DNA from: QZLE01 sp033852075
GTDB taxonomy: Bacteria > Pseudomonadota > Gammaproteobacteria > QZLD01
NCBI GenBank assembly: GCA_033852075.1
Contig: JAWSVC010000016.1
Span: forward strand, 1 to 42,224
Length of the DNA stretch: 42,224 nt
Direction of reading: 5' to 3'
The notes below the pieces were generated by a model. The model was not told the DNA's origin, made no database searches, and worked only from the letters and a program-made list of their open reading frames with translations. Position 1 is the stretch's first letter; every line of letters begins with the position of its first letter. Both the position numbers and the translations under genes were made by a program. Below are positions 34,096 to 42,224 of this stretch, piece after piece.

Positions 34096-35682
34096 ATGGC
34101 GCGCTTGCTAAGTGATATTCTTTTTAATACGGCAAAAAAATATCCAGAAAATCAGGCCTTAGAATATAAGGGTGAGATTTTCAGTTATCAGCATATAGCA
34201 GAAAGAGTCCAATCCGTTTCAGAAGGTTTGTCTTCTTTAGAACTGAAAAAATCTGATCGTGTAGCGATATATCTGGAGAAACGCCCAGAGGTTGTTGATG
34301 TAATCTTTGCAGCAAGTAAAGCTGGTTTGGCTTTTGTGCCAGTTAACCCTTTGTTAAAAGCAAATCAGGTTGAGTATATATTGGCGGATTGTAATGTGAA
34401 GGTTCTGTTTACTTCGTTTATGCGTTTGCGCCAAATCCACACTGAAATTGCTAACTGCTCTGATCTTGAGTATGTGGTTTTGGTTGATGAGGTTGGTGAT
34501 GGCCTTGAACTTGAAACATTATCTTTCAAGGTAATTGGAGTAGATAGCTTAAAGCAAAATTATATGGCTAGTAAATTTGACGAAGTCATTGATGAAGATA
34601 TTGCAGCGATTTTGTATACATCCGGTAGTACCGGCAAACCTAAAGGGGTTGTGCTAAGTCATAGAAATATGGTTGAAGGTGCCAAAAGTGTTGCGGAATA
34701 TCTTGAGAACACCAGTGAAGATAGATTGCTTGCTGTGCTGCCATTTAGTTTTGATTATGGTCTTAGTCAGTTAACTACCGCCTTTTTAGTTGGCGCTAGA
34801 ATTTCGCTACTTAATTTTCTATTTGCGCGCGATATCCTTAAGGCATTGGAAAAAAATCAGATTACTGGTTTAGCTGCGGTGCCTCCGTTATGGTTGCAGC
34901 TGGCAGATTTGGATTGGCCGCAGAATGTTGTTGATAACTTGCGTTATATCACCAATTCTGGTGGTGCGATGCCGGTTAATACGTTGCAAAAATTACGCGA
35001 AGCGTTGCCAAACACAAAACCATATTTGATGTATGGTCTAACCGAGTCCTTTAGATCTACCTATCTTGATCCATCTGAAATAGATAATCGTCCCGAATCA
35101 ATGGGGAAGGCGATCCCCAATGCGCAGGTGATGGTGGTGCGCCCAGATGGAAGTGAGTGTGAACCCAATGAGCATGGAGAGTTAGTACATCGTGGCGCAT
35201 TGGTGGCTAAAGGGTATTGGAATGACTCCGAGCGAACCGCAGAACGTTTTAAACCAGTACCTGGCGGTTTCGAACAGGTTAAGACTGGAGAGATAGCTGT
35301 TTGGTCCGGAGATACTGTTTATCGAGACGAACAAGGTTTTTTGTACTTTGTTGGTAGAAAAGACGAAATGATCAAGACCTCTGGTTACCGTGTTAGCCCA
35401 AGTGAAATTGAAGAGATAATTTATGATTCTGGCCTTGTTTCAGAAATTATTGCCATTGGGATATCGCACCCTAAGCTTGGGCAAGCTATAGTTATAGTAT
35501 TGAAGGGAAATGAAAAAGATTTGGACGTAAAGGAAGTACTTTCACATTGTCGCACCGAGATGCCTGCATATATGATACCGCAGCATGTTCAGGTTGAAAC
35601 TAATTTGAAACGCAACCCAAATGGAAAGATAGATCGTAAGTTTTATGCTGAGCAGTTGAAAGGGTTGTTTGTTAGCGTATAA
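34096..35682 (+). CDS. AMP-forming acyl-CoA ligase, exosortase-A-associated type
   Basis: 528 residues, adenylate-forming family. AILYTSGSTGKPKGVVLSH (P-loop), LMYGLTESFRSTYLDP, GYWND, and FVGRKDEMIKTSGYRVSPSEIEEI with the catalytic Lys in NPNGKIDRK near the C-terminus are all intact. The opening (LLSDILFNTAKKYPENQAL) and the partnership with the decarboxylase at 35812 match the ligase/decarboxylase pair seen in exosortase-A (PEP-CTERM) loci. In relatives the ligase loads an acid, perhaps an amino acid, on a carrier protein. That role is inferred. AGAGG precedes the start. Confidence 0.85.
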   Translation: MARLLSDILFNTAKKYPENQALEYKGEIFSYQHIAERVQSVSEGLSSLELKKSDRVAIYLEKRPEVVDVIFAASKAGLAFVPVNPLLKANQVEYILADCNVKVLFTSFMRLRQIHTEIANCSDLEYVVLVDEVGDGLELETLSFKVIGVDSLKQNYMASKFDEVIDEDIAAILYTSGSTGKPKGVVLSHRNMVEGAKSVAEYLENTSEDRLLAVLPFSFDYGLSQLTTAFLVGARISLLNFLFARDILKALEKNQITGLAAVPPLWLQLADLDWPQNVVDNLRYITNSGGAMPVNTLQKLREALPNTKPYLMYGLTESFRSTYLDPSEIDNRPESMGKAIPNAQVMVVRPDGSECEPNEHGELVHRGALVAKGYWNDSERTAERFKPVPGGFEQVKTGEIAVWSGDTVYRDEQGFLYFVGRKDEMIKTSGYRVSPSEIEEIIYDSGLVSEIIAIGISHPKLGQAIVIVLKGNEKDLDVKEVLSHCRTEMPAYMIPQHVQVETNLKRNPNGKIDRKFYAEQLKGLFVSV

Positions 35683-35707
35683 CTTTAGGATAGTTTTTTA
35701 AAGATCC

Positions 35708-35766
35708 CTGAGCGTAGCCGAAGGGTCAAAGAAAAAAGTAAATCATGAGGCTTCGGCTACGCTCAG
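35708..35766. repeat. Inverted pair of the CTGAGCGTAGCCGAAG repeat between ligase and decarboxylase
   Basis: Arms 35708-35723 and 35751-35766 are perfect 16-base inverted copies with a 27-base loop. They lie in the 129-base gap between two genes that should be one operon, and may modulate read-through. Confidence 0.85.
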
Positions 35767-35811
35767 CCAGCTTGTCATTAAATGCGAAGTAAAAGTATCA
35801 AGGGACAACCA

Positions 35812-37050
35812 ATGGAACAAAAAAAACCGTTAAAACACGAAGCCCTAAAGTATATAAAAACCATTGATAACCAGCTAGAGATTGATGGTAATACAGTGAA
35901 AAATTTGGCTCTACAGGCAGGATCAGTCCCTTTCTATGCTTATGATAGGTCTGCAATTGAACGTCGACTGGTTGATATGCGCGCCAGGTTGCCAGAACAA
36001 CTGTTTATTCACTATGCGGTAAAGGCAAATCCAATGCCTGCTCTGGTACAGTTTCTTTCCGACAAGGTTGATGGTTTTGATGTTGCATCAGTCAAAGAGA
36101 TGGAAATCGCTCTTGATTCAGGAATGAGTCCTGATTTTATTAGTTTTGCAGGTCCAGGAAAAACACAGCACGAAATAGAAGCTGGAGTGGCGGCAAGAAT
36201 TACCTTTCATGTCGAATCTGAAAATGAGTTAAAAAGAATTATTGCGGTAGGAAAAGAGCAGGGTGAATTGCCGAAGGTGGCTCTTAGAGTAAATCCTGAT
36301 TTTGAACTAAAATCATCCGGAATGCAGATGGGCGGAGGTGCTAAACCATTTGGAATAGATGCAGAAAGGATTCCTGCAATTCTGGAAAAACTTGGGCCAG
36401 AAGATGCCGAATTTATCGGGTTTCATATCTTTTCCGGATCTCAAAATCTAAAAGCAGATGCGATAATAGAATCGCAGCAAAAAGCAGTAGATTTAGCAAT
36501 AGATCTGGCTCAATACGCCAAGCAGTCTATAGTGGCTGTGAATATTGGTGGCGGTTTTGGAATACCATATTTCCCAGGGGAAAAGTCTCTTGATTTAGAT
36601 CCTATAGGTAAGAATCTGGAAAAACTCATAGAGCAGATGGATGAATGCCTTCCCGGAGCGCAACTGATTATCGAACTGGGAAGATATATTGTTGGTGAAG
36701 CGGGTTATTACGTTTGTGAAGTTGTCGATAAAAAAGGGTCTCGTGGAGAGCTGTTCCTGATAACTAATGGTGGTTTACATCACCACCTAGCAGCATCAGG
36801 AAACTTTGGGCAGGTAATCCGTAAAAACTATCCGGTAGTTGTTGGTAATAGGGTCTATTCAGAAATAACCGATGTTGTTAATGTGGTAGGACCTTTGTGT
36901 ACGCCATTGGATATTATTGCATCCAAGATGGAGTTACCATACTGTGAGCCAGGTGATTTTATAGTGGTTTTGCAGTCTGGAGCTTATGGGTATAGTGCGA
37001 GTCCGCATAATTTCTTAAGTCATCCTTTACCAGCTGAACTCTTAGTTTAA
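35812..37050 (+). CDS. PLP-dependent decarboxylase (LysA fold), exosortase-A-associated type
   Basis: 412 residues from the ATG at 35812 (AGGGA upstream); a start at 35782 is less likely. It is an alanine-racemase-fold type III PLP decarboxylase: Lys71 in HYAVKANP, HIFSGSQNL, VNIGGGFGIPY, ELGRYIVGEAG and the active Cys in GPLCTPLD. It resembles the decarboxylases paired with acyl-CoA ligases in exosortase-A loci and BtrK of butirosin biosynthesis, which act on an amino acid held by a carrier protein. No carrier protein gene is adjacent. It is not diaminopimelate decarboxylase in the usual lys context. Confidence 0.85.
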   Translation: MEQKKPLKHEALKYIKTIDNQLEIDGNTVKNLALQAGSVPFYAYDRSAIERRLVDMRARLPEQLFIHYAVKANPMPALVQFLSDKVDGFDVASVKEMEIALDSGMSPDFISFAGPGKTQHEIEAGVAARITFHVESENELKRIIAVGKEQGELPKVALRVNPDFELKSSGMQMGGGAKPFGIDAERIPAILEKLGPEDAEFIGFHIFSGSQNLKADAIIESQQKAVDLAIDLAQYAKQSIVAVNIGGGFGIPYFPGEKSLDLDPIGKNLEKLIEQMDECLPGAQLIIELGRYIVGEAGYYVCEVVDKKGSRGELFLITNGGLHHHLAASGNFGQVIRKNYPVVVGNRVYSEITDVVNVVGPLCTPLDIIASKMELPYCEPGDFIVVLQSGAYGYSASPHNFLSHPLPAELLV

Positions 37051-37170
37051 TTTGCATCTATTTGCTTAAATACTGCGTTATATTTCCAGGATTGCTCAGT
37101 TACATATTTAATATATGCGCCTTCGCAATGCTTCAATATGCCTTGTCTTTAAACAAATATTTTGCAAATT
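37049..37170. repeat. Long imperfect hairpin element starting in a stop codon
   Basis: The arms AATTTGCA (37049-37056) and TGCAAATT (37163-37170) extend inward for about 30 imperfectly paired bases. The left arm starts within the decarboxylase TAA. It belongs with the element at 40185 (GC(A/G)TCTATTT...AATA pattern). Confidence 0.7.
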
Positions 37171-37240
37171 AACATAGTGCTTTATTAAGTTTGTTACGTT
37201 TTAAATTTTTTATACGAGATATTATTTATTTTTAATGATT

Positions 37241-37275
37241 CGCGCCTTGATCTTGGAAAAATATCCTGCGAAATC
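37241..37275. repeat. Solo arm related to the 40185 hairpin element
   Basis: CGCCTTGATCTT (37243-37254), followed by a GAAAAATATC stretch and GCGAAA, matches the right arm of the element at 40303-40335. No matching left arm was found. The rest of the 37171-37372 gap shows no gene. Confidence 0.6.
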
Positions 37276-37372
37276 TAAATTAGATAAATGCTGAGAATTA
37301 AAAAGCAAACTTTTAGGATAGTAGAAAAATATTTTACGAGTTTGGTGAGATTGATATTAAAAGGTTGGTGAA

Positions 37373-37410
37373 AATTATTCCATTGGATTGTAAAAAACAA
37401 TGGAATAATT
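37373..37410. repeat. Perfect 13-bp inverted repeat
   Basis: AATTATTCCATTG (37373-37385) and CAATGGAATAATT (37398-37410) enclose a 12-base loop. The stem is AT-rich, with no T run directly after it. It may be an operator or a small-element relic. Confidence 0.7.
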
Positions 37411-37424
37411 ACGTCTATGCTATT

Positions 37425-37460
37425 GAAGGGCTCATTGAGCCCTTCGTTTGTTTTCTTTAT
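37425..37460 (+). terminator. Hairpin with plus-strand T-rich tail
   Basis: GAAGGGCTCA (37425-37434) and TGAGCCCTTC (37436-37445) form a GC stem followed by GTTTGTTTTCTTTATTTT. It can end plus-strand transcripts from the decarboxylase and marks the 3' end of the minus-strand subtilase. Confidence 0.75.
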
Positions 37461-39388
37461 TTTAAATAATAAACCCCTGGTTCATCAGGTGATTCTGTTA
37501 AGGTTTTTGTGGCACTACCACTATTTCCTAAATAGTCATCAGAACCTACGGCATACCAGGTTGTGAATGTCCATATCCAGAAGGTTTTTTCGCTTCTGTA
37601 GGATCTACCTGCTTCTTCATGTTCAAGACATGTTGCAGTCCACTCAGAGATGCCATCTATTACTACCACTTCTCTTGTAGTCTCAGCATTATTTCCTGAA
37701 CTGTCTGAAACTGAATAGGTTAAGTAATATGTTCCAGTAGTAGTTACATCAACTTCTCCGGTTACTATTACACTATCAGTTAAATCTCCATCGACATCAT
37801 CGCTTGCAGTAACTCCAGGATCAATAAATTCGCTATTTATCTGAATTGTCATTGGGTTGTTTCCAATTAAACTTATTGTTGGAGGTACAGCATCTTCACC
37901 TGGGCAAGTGCCAATGTTCCAATCGTCACCTTCGCTTAATTGATAAAGAGCAACAATGTCTTCCCCGTTGGTTCCAAGTTTTACGTCTGAACCTTCTGCA
38001 TACCAGGTTGTGGTTTTATACCACCAGTATCCCGTTTCTTCTGAGTACGCTCTGGAGTTATTTTCATGTTCAATTAATGATGACTGAAATGTCTTGCATT
38101 CTGAAGGATCGGTGATTATCACTGTTCTGTATACAGGATTAGCACTATTGCCATCAGAATCAACAACGTCGTATCGAACCTTATAAGTTCCTGCTGTTGA
38201 CGTATCAACGATATCACCGCTGATACTAACTAGACCGGATATATCTCCATCTTGATAGTCTTTGGCGGTAGCTCCGTATTCAATATACTTATCATCAACA
38301 TTAAGGTGTATTTCACTAGCTCCGATAAGAGTAATTGACGGTTTATCATTATTGCTATCGTAATTTAAGGCCTTTAATACATTCACTCGGCCGCCACTTG
38401 CAACCTTGCCATCAAGGATTGGGAGTACATCTACGGAATTCATTATTATGTTTTTAACATCAGCAGCAGTTCTTGATGGATCCTGAGAGAACAATAATGC
38501 AGCAAGTCCGGAAACTATTGCTGTGGATGTAGATGTGCCTGAACTTGTTTTATATTTTCCAGTATCATGCTTTGGGAAGTTAAAATTTGTTAGACAAGCA
38601 ATATCAGAACCAGGGGCAGCAACATCCACTGTATTGATGCCGTAGTTAGAATTCGAATACATTCCATCACTTTGTGTTGTTCCGGCAACAGAGATAATAT
38701 TTGGATAATCTAAACTGGCAGGATAAAAAGGTTTAATATCGGTATTGGTGGCATTATTACCCGATCCCGCTACTACTAATACCCCGTGTTGATTGGCATA
38801 GTCTATTCCATCTTTAACTTCCTGCAGGCTTTCCTGATCCATTACGCCGTCTAAAAATCCCCAGCTGATGTTTATAACTCTGGCTCCGTTATCCACAGCA
38901 TATTTAAAGATTTCGTAAGCTCCGACTATGTATTTAAGCTGTTCTGCATCATCTACGATTTTTACTGCCATAAGCGATGTGTTTGGAGACACTCCAACAA
39001 CAATGGATGCCATTCTGGTTCCATGGTCTGCTCCGTCATGATTTAAGGAATTATCGTTATCAGCAAAATCCCAGCCATTTATGTCGTCTATAAAACCATT
39101 TTCATCATCATCAATTGAATTATCACCGTTTAGTTCTGGTGAATTTTGCCAAAGTCTTGGAGCTAGAACTTCTGAAGGATAAAGTGATGCGGTGTTCATT
39201 CCATCATCCATTATCGCAACAATTATTTCTGGAGAGCCGGGTTCAACCTTCCAGCCTTCAAATGTCTGAATCTTTGAGTGGTGCCATGAATCAAGTAACT
39301 GATTGTCATCAGGTAGATTTTCTGCATAAGAATTATTTAATGTGAAAATGAATATTGAAACAAATGCAATAAGTGCTCTGAACTTCAT
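37457..39388 (-). CDS. Secreted subtilisin-like protease (S8) with Ig-like and 65-70-residue C-terminal modules
   Basis: 643 residues. The signal peptide ends near NSYA. Catalytic residues are Asp61 in IVAIMDDG, His122 in DHGTRMA and Ser286 in SSGTSTSTA, with the oxyanion Asn in AGSGNN. No I9 propeptide is seen, unlike the subtilase at 193. From about 345 an HYR/DUF5011-like Ig domain (GASEIHLNVDDKYIEYGATAKDYQDGD) is followed by module A (ECKTFQSSLIEHENNSRAYSE...WYAEGSDVKLG...CPG), a second DUF5011-like domain and module B (CLEHEEAGRSYRSE...WYAVGSDDYLG). The modules resemble those of the esterase at 25009. GGAGGCC precedes the ATG. Likely an exoprotease attached or targeted through these modules. 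Confidence 0.92.
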   Translation of the reverse strand: MKFRALIAFVSIFIFTLNNSYAENLPDDNQLLDSWHHSKIQTFEGWKVEPGSPEIIVAIMDDGMNTASLYPSEVLAPRLWQNSPELNGDNSIDDDENGFIDDINGWDFADNDNSLNHDGADHGTRMASIVVGVSPNTSLMAVKIVDDAEQLKYIVGAYEIFKYAVDNGARVINISWGFLDGVMDQESLQEVKDGIDYANQHGVLVVAGSGNNATNTDIKPFYPASLDYPNIISVAGTTQSDGMYSNSNYGINTVDVAAPGSDIACLTNFNFPKHDTGKYKTSSGTSTSTAIVSGLAALLFSQDPSRTAADVKNIIMNSVDVLPILDGKVASGGRVNVLKALNYDSNNDKPSITLIGASEIHLNVDDKYIEYGATAKDYQDGDISGLVSISGDIVDTSTAGTYKVRYDVVDSDGNSANPVYRTVIITDPSECKTFQSSLIEHENNSRAYSEETGYWWYKTTTWYAEGSDVKLGTNGEDIVALYQLSEGDDWNIGTCPGEDAVPPTISLIGNNPMTIQINSEFIDPGVTASDDVDGDLTDSVIVTGEVDVTTTGTYYLTYSVSDSSGNNAETTREVVVIDGISEWTATCLEHEEAGRSYRSEKTFWIWTFTTWYAVGSDDYLGNSGSATKTLTESPDEPGVYYLK

Positions 39389-39649
39389 AAATAGGCCTCC
39401 ATTTATATATTTTGTAACAATCCATTGATGATCGCGTTGTTAATTATTAGTGTTTCTTGCAGCTAAAACCCTCTAAAAATATTAACGAGGAAACAACTTA
39501 GCAGACAGGTAGTAAGTAGAATATCGCATAATACATAATTAACAATTGTACTTTTGTCTATTTATTAATCGATTGGTGTTGTTCTGTTGCTTTTAGTAAA
39601 TACCTAGTAAAATATATTTCAAATAAATCAAAAGGGTAATCAGGAAGAA

Positions 39650-40186
39650 ATGTCTCTAAAAGATCAATTATTAAAGTCAGGTTTGGTTGATAAAAAGAAG
39701 GCCAAACAAATTCATCACGAAAACAAAAACAAAAAAAATAAACAGGCGAAACAGCAAGAAGCAGAACAAAGACGCAAGGAGATTGTGCAAAAAGAGCTAG
39801 AGCAAAAACAGCGTGCGCAGGAGCTTAATAAGGCCAAGAATGAACAGGCGCAGCAGAAGGCGATTTTGGCTCAAATTCATCAGTTAATTGAGGTGAATAA
39901 ACAGAAAAAGCTGCAAGAAGGCGATAATGAAATCTCGTATAGTTTTGCCGATGGATCTAAAATAAAACAGATTTATGTCAGTGAGAAGATACAACAGCAT
40001 CTAAGTAAAGGGCTTTTGGTGATTGCCAGATTTGGTGATGGATATGAGTTAGTGCCAGCTAAAGTTGCAGAAAAGATCGAGCAGCGGGATTCTGGGGTGA
40101 TAATCAAGACTGCGGAAGAAACTGCTATTGTTGGTGAGGATGATCCTTATGCTGATTACCAGATCCCTGACGATCTAATGTGGTAA
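39650..40186 (+). CDS. DUF2058 family protein (YaiL-like)
   Basis: 178 residues. The N-terminus (MSLKDQLLKSGLVDKKKAKQI) and a long, highly charged coiled-coil of Lys/Gln/Glu (about 20-75) are followed by a compact domain ending in EDDPYADYQIPDDLMW, the family's hallmark C-terminus. It is cytoplasmic, with a predicted role in nucleic-acid binding only because of the basic helix; the function is not established. AGGAAGA precedes the ATG. The stop codon is shared with a hairpin element. Confidence 0.92.
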   Translation: MSLKDQLLKSGLVDKKKAKQIHHENKNKKNKQAKQQEAEQRRKEIVQKELEQKQRAQELNKAKNEQAQQKAILAQIHQLIEVNKQKKLQEGDNEISYSFADGSKIKQIYVSEKIQQHLSKGLLVIARFGDGYELVPAKVAEKIEQRDSGVIIKTAEETAIVGEDDPYADYQIPDDLMW

Positions 40187-40335
40187 ATTCGCGTCTATTT
40201 TCCCAATATCTGTGTTGTGATTTATTTAAAAATGAGTCACGCACTTACTCGTGCGGTTCTCCTGAGCGTAGCCGAAGGGCTCAACATATTTTAAATAAAT
40301 TACGCCTTGATCTTAAAAAAATATCTAGCGAATTT
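40185..40335. repeat. 151-bp imperfect hairpin element starting in a stop codon, with nested repeat
   Basis: AAATTCGC (40185-40192) and GCGAATTT (40328-40335) are the ends of about 50-base arms that pair imperfectly (both include ATTTATTTAAAA-like sequence). The loop contains CTGAGCGTAGCCGAAG (40262-40277), as if one repeat inserted in another. The left end overlaps the TAA of the DUF2058 gene. Confidence 0.75.
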
Positions 40336-40385
40336 GATTTGCGTTTGTAATTCAATTGCCTCTTATTAAGCAAGAAAACTAAATA

Positions 40386-40505
40386 ATGCATATTATTTTG
40401 GAACTGTTCGGATTGCAGTTTTTGTATTCAAGTTTTACCGGTGCTGATTTAACTTGGTTTACTTCTTTGTTGTTTGTATGGCGTTTCTTTGTAAGCAGAA
40501 AATAG
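40386..40505 (+). CDS. Possible 39-residue hydrophobic peptide
   Basis: ATG to TAG, 40 codons: begins MHIILELFGLQFLYSS and ends LLFVWRFFVSRK, a single membrane-like stretch with a basic end. The ribosome site (AAGCAAGAAAA) is weak. It could be a small membrane protein, a relic of a larger gene or chance. The remainder of the 40336-40650 gap holds only a short palindrome (AATCAC-5-GTGATT, 40560-40576), perhaps near the surE promoter. Confidence 0.2.
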   Translation: MHIILELFGLQFLYSSFTGADLTWFTSLLFVWRFFVSRK

Positions 40506-40650
40506 TTCTTTTTGAATAGACTAAATATGCCATTTCTAGTACACTTCCAGCCTGCTTCTAATCACATCAAGTGATTGTATTTCAGGAAAAATCTCCATAT
40601 CGCCTTGTAAGTGGTATAGCAATGCGGTCTGGGCGCGAGAATTCAAATTA

Positions 40651-41460
40651 ATGCACATACTAGTTAGCAACGATGATGGGTATCAAGCGCCAGGGATTCA
40701 GGTACTAACTCAAGCTCTCAGGAAGATAGCCAAAGTATCGGTAGTGGCTCCACTACGCGATCTTAGTGGCTGTAGTCAAGCGCTAACCCTTGAAAGGCCT
40801 ATGCGTAAACGTACTTTCAAGATAGATAGTAATGACTTGGGTATAGATGATGAAGTCATTGCTATTGATGGTACTCCGACAGACTGTGTTCACCTTGCTA
40901 TGACCGGTTTACTGGATTCAGTTCCAGATATCGTTATTTCTGGTATCAATGCTGGAGCAAATATGGGTGATGATGTTTTATATTCCGGTACTGTTGCCGC
41001 AGCTATGGAAGGACGTTTTGCCAAAAAGGCATCCATTGCTGTTTCTATCCCGGTATTCAAACCAAAGCATTTTGAAACAGCAGCAAAAGTTATCGTAAAA
41101 CTTATAACTGATATTGATAAATTCCCGATACATCACGAAACGGTTTTAAATATCAATGTGCCTGATATTCCTTATGAAGAGCTAAAAGGGATAATGGTTA
41201 CAAACCTTGGTAAACGGGCCAAACCTGAGAATTTGGTTACAGAGGTTGATCCGCGCGGACATGAAGTCTTTTGGATAGGTCCTCCGGGAGAGGAGATTGA
41301 CGCAGGTGAAGGGACTGATTTTTATGCAATAAAGCAAGGTTTTGTATCGATTACACCGTTACAGATAAACCTTACAAAACAAGAAGAGCTACAGCCCCTG
41401 GATGATTTTTTACGTAAGGAACAGTATTTCGCTACGGCTCAAATGGTAGTCAGGAGTTAA
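40651..41460 (+). CDS. surE: 5'/3'-nucleotidase SurE
   Basis: 269 residues, slightly longer than E. coli SurE (253). The metal-site opening ILVSNDDGYQAPGI, VVAPLRDLSGCSQALTLERPM, IDGTPTDCVHLAM and VISGINAGANMGDDVLYSGTVAAAMEG are family signatures. It removes phosphate from nucleoside 5'- and 3'-monophosphates under stress. pcm follows with one base between, the conserved surE-pcm order. The truD gene often found upstream is absent here. The ribosome site is weak. Confidence 0.95.
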   Translation: MHILVSNDDGYQAPGIQVLTQALRKIAKVSVVAPLRDLSGCSQALTLERPMRKRTFKIDSNDLGIDDEVIAIDGTPTDCVHLAMTGLLDSVPDIVISGINAGANMGDDVLYSGTVAAAMEGRFAKKASIAVSIPVFKPKHFETAAKVIVKLITDIDKFPIHHETVLNINVPDIPYEELKGIMVTNLGKRAKPENLVTEVDPRGHEVFWIGPPGEEIDAGEGTDFYAIKQGFVSITPLQINLTKQEELQPLDDFLRKEQYFATAQMVVRS

Positions 41461-41461
41461 T

Positions 41462-42124
41462 ATGATAGATACCACACATATCATGGGTATTGGTATGACA
41501 TCCCAAAGAACAAGGGATCGATTAAAACAAAGACTTCAAGAGCAGGGTATAGTTAATATGACAGTATTAGATACTATTGCTCGTATGCCGCGTCATCTAT
41601 TTGTTGATGAAGCCCTAGCAAGTAGAGCCTATGAAGATAGCGCGCTTCCTATCGGGCATGGGCAAACAATATCTCAGCCATATATTGTTGCTAAAATGAC
41701 AGAGGCTATATTGCGTGATGGTGTTCCGGAAAGGGTTCTTGAGGTTGGTACTGGGTCTGGTTATCAGGCTGCAATATTGGCTAGGTTGGTTAAAACTGTT
41801 TATACCGTAGAAAGAATTGAAGCGCTACATGAAAAAGCTCGTAAGGTATTTAGAAAATTAGAGTTGCGTAATGTCTATCCCAAACTTTCTGACGGAACTT
41901 GGGGCTGGGCATCTAAAGGTCCATTTGATGCTATAGTTGTTACTGCAGCTCCAGAGGAAGTGCCAGAAGTATTATTTGAGCAGCTCGCCGATGGTGGCCG
42001 CTTGATAATACCTGTTGGTGGGCAATATGAGGCTCAGTATTTACGCCTTTATACTCGTAATGGTGATGAGCTGGAAGAAGAGATAATAGATCAGGTTAAG
42101 TTTGTGCCGTTGGTTAGTGGGTAA
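41462..42124 (+). CDS. pcm: Protein-L-isoaspartate O-methyltransferase
   Basis: 220 residues (E. coli 208). It repairs damaged isoaspartyl residues using SAM. Signatures are MPRHLFVDEALASRAYEDSALPIGHGQTISQPYIVAKM, the SAM loop VLEVGTGSGYQAAILARL, VYTVERIEALHEKAR, DGTWGW and FDAIVVTAAPEEVPEVLFEQLADGGRLIIPVG. AGGAG lies before the start. In many gammaproteobacteria nlpD and rpoS follow, beyond the window. Confidence 0.96.
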   Translation: MIDTTHIMGIGMTSQRTRDRLKQRLQEQGIVNMTVLDTIARMPRHLFVDEALASRAYEDSALPIGHGQTISQPYIVAKMTEAILRDGVPERVLEVGTGSGYQAAILARLVKTVYTVERIEALHEKARKVFRKLELRNVYPKLSDGTWGWASKGPFDAIVVTAAPEEVPEVLFEQLADGGRLIIPVGGQYEAQYLRLYTRNGDELEEEIIDQVKFVPLVSG

Positions 42125-42212
42125 ATGTACTGATTTTACTTTTCAGTTATGAAGTTTGTTGCTTTTGAGCTGGATAAATATGTATAACTGGATGTCGGCC
42201 TTCGCCCACTAC

Positions 42213-42224
42213 TGTCCGGGGAAA
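42213..42224. mobile_element. Terminus of a second copy of the MITE-like element (cut by window end)
   Basis: TGTCCGGGGAAA, identical to the left terminus at 7108-7119. The preceding CACTAC resembles the CACTGC before the first copy. Confidence 0.6.

Noticed and set aside
35812..37050. Diaminopimelate decarboxylase (lysA)
   Set aside because: The fold is the same, but the neighbour is an acyl-CoA ligase and the sequence features fit the exosortase-associated decarboxylase group better.
1..42224. CRISPR array
   Set aside because: Repeats are few, palindromic, unequally spaced and dispersed; no regular spacer pattern or cas gene is present.

Overview
This looks like chromosomal DNA of an AT-rich gammaproteobacterium. 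The marker genes point there: cmoA-cmoB, sspA-sspB, surE-pcm, a DegS/AlgW-type protease, ettA, gpmA and a DUF2058 gene. I cannot name the genus. The organism secretes many large enzymes (two subtilases, a PHB-depolymerase-like esterase and a 1379-residue esterase). Its intergenic spaces are crowded with short palindromic repeats and small nonautonomous elements. No rRNA, tRNA, phage, complete IS or CRISPR was seen.

Layout. (1) 1-3650 is an accessory block: a subtilase, two small secreted Cys-containing proteins and a DUF1778/GNAT toxin-antitoxin pair. The units are separated by copies of one GTAGGGTGGGC...GCCCACCCTAC repeat. (2) 3641-5554 holds an alpha/beta hydrolase and an atypical KAS III-like protein, both on the minus strand. 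(3) 6013-9156 holds cysK and cmoA-cmoB (tRNA wobble uridine modification), with a 192-bp MITE-like element in front of cmoA. (4) 9223-12907 holds a secreted esterase with five Ig-like repeats, and gpmA. (5) 13054-20489 is a long plus-strand run: CYTH protein, peptide-binding lipoprotein, L,D-transpeptidase, two peptide permeases, NagZ, MscS channel and M50 protease. Much of it fits peptidoglycan recycling. (6) 20466-22597 (minus) holds a beta-propeller protein and the DegS-like protease. (7) 22752-24699 holds NIF3, SspA and SspB. (8) 25009-29148 is the giant secreted esterase. (9) 29239-33928 (minus) holds exonuclease III, an APC permease with an unusual tandem-repeat loop, and EttA. (10) 34096-37050 holds an acyl-CoA ligase and a PLP decarboxylase that resemble the exosortase-A-associated pair, without exosortase or carrier protein. 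(11) 37457-39388 (minus) is a second subtilase, sharing a C-terminal module with the giant esterase. (12) 39650-42124 holds DUF2058, surE and pcm. The window ends exactly in the 12-bp terminus of a second copy of the MITE seen at 7108.

The most interesting items are: the repeat-partitioned block with a subtilase beside two SubB-like small proteins; the KAS III with altered His and Asn; the five-unit repeat in the APC transporter; the orphan ligase/decarboxylase pair; the shared C-terminal module of the secreted enzymes; and hairpin elements that begin inside stop codons.
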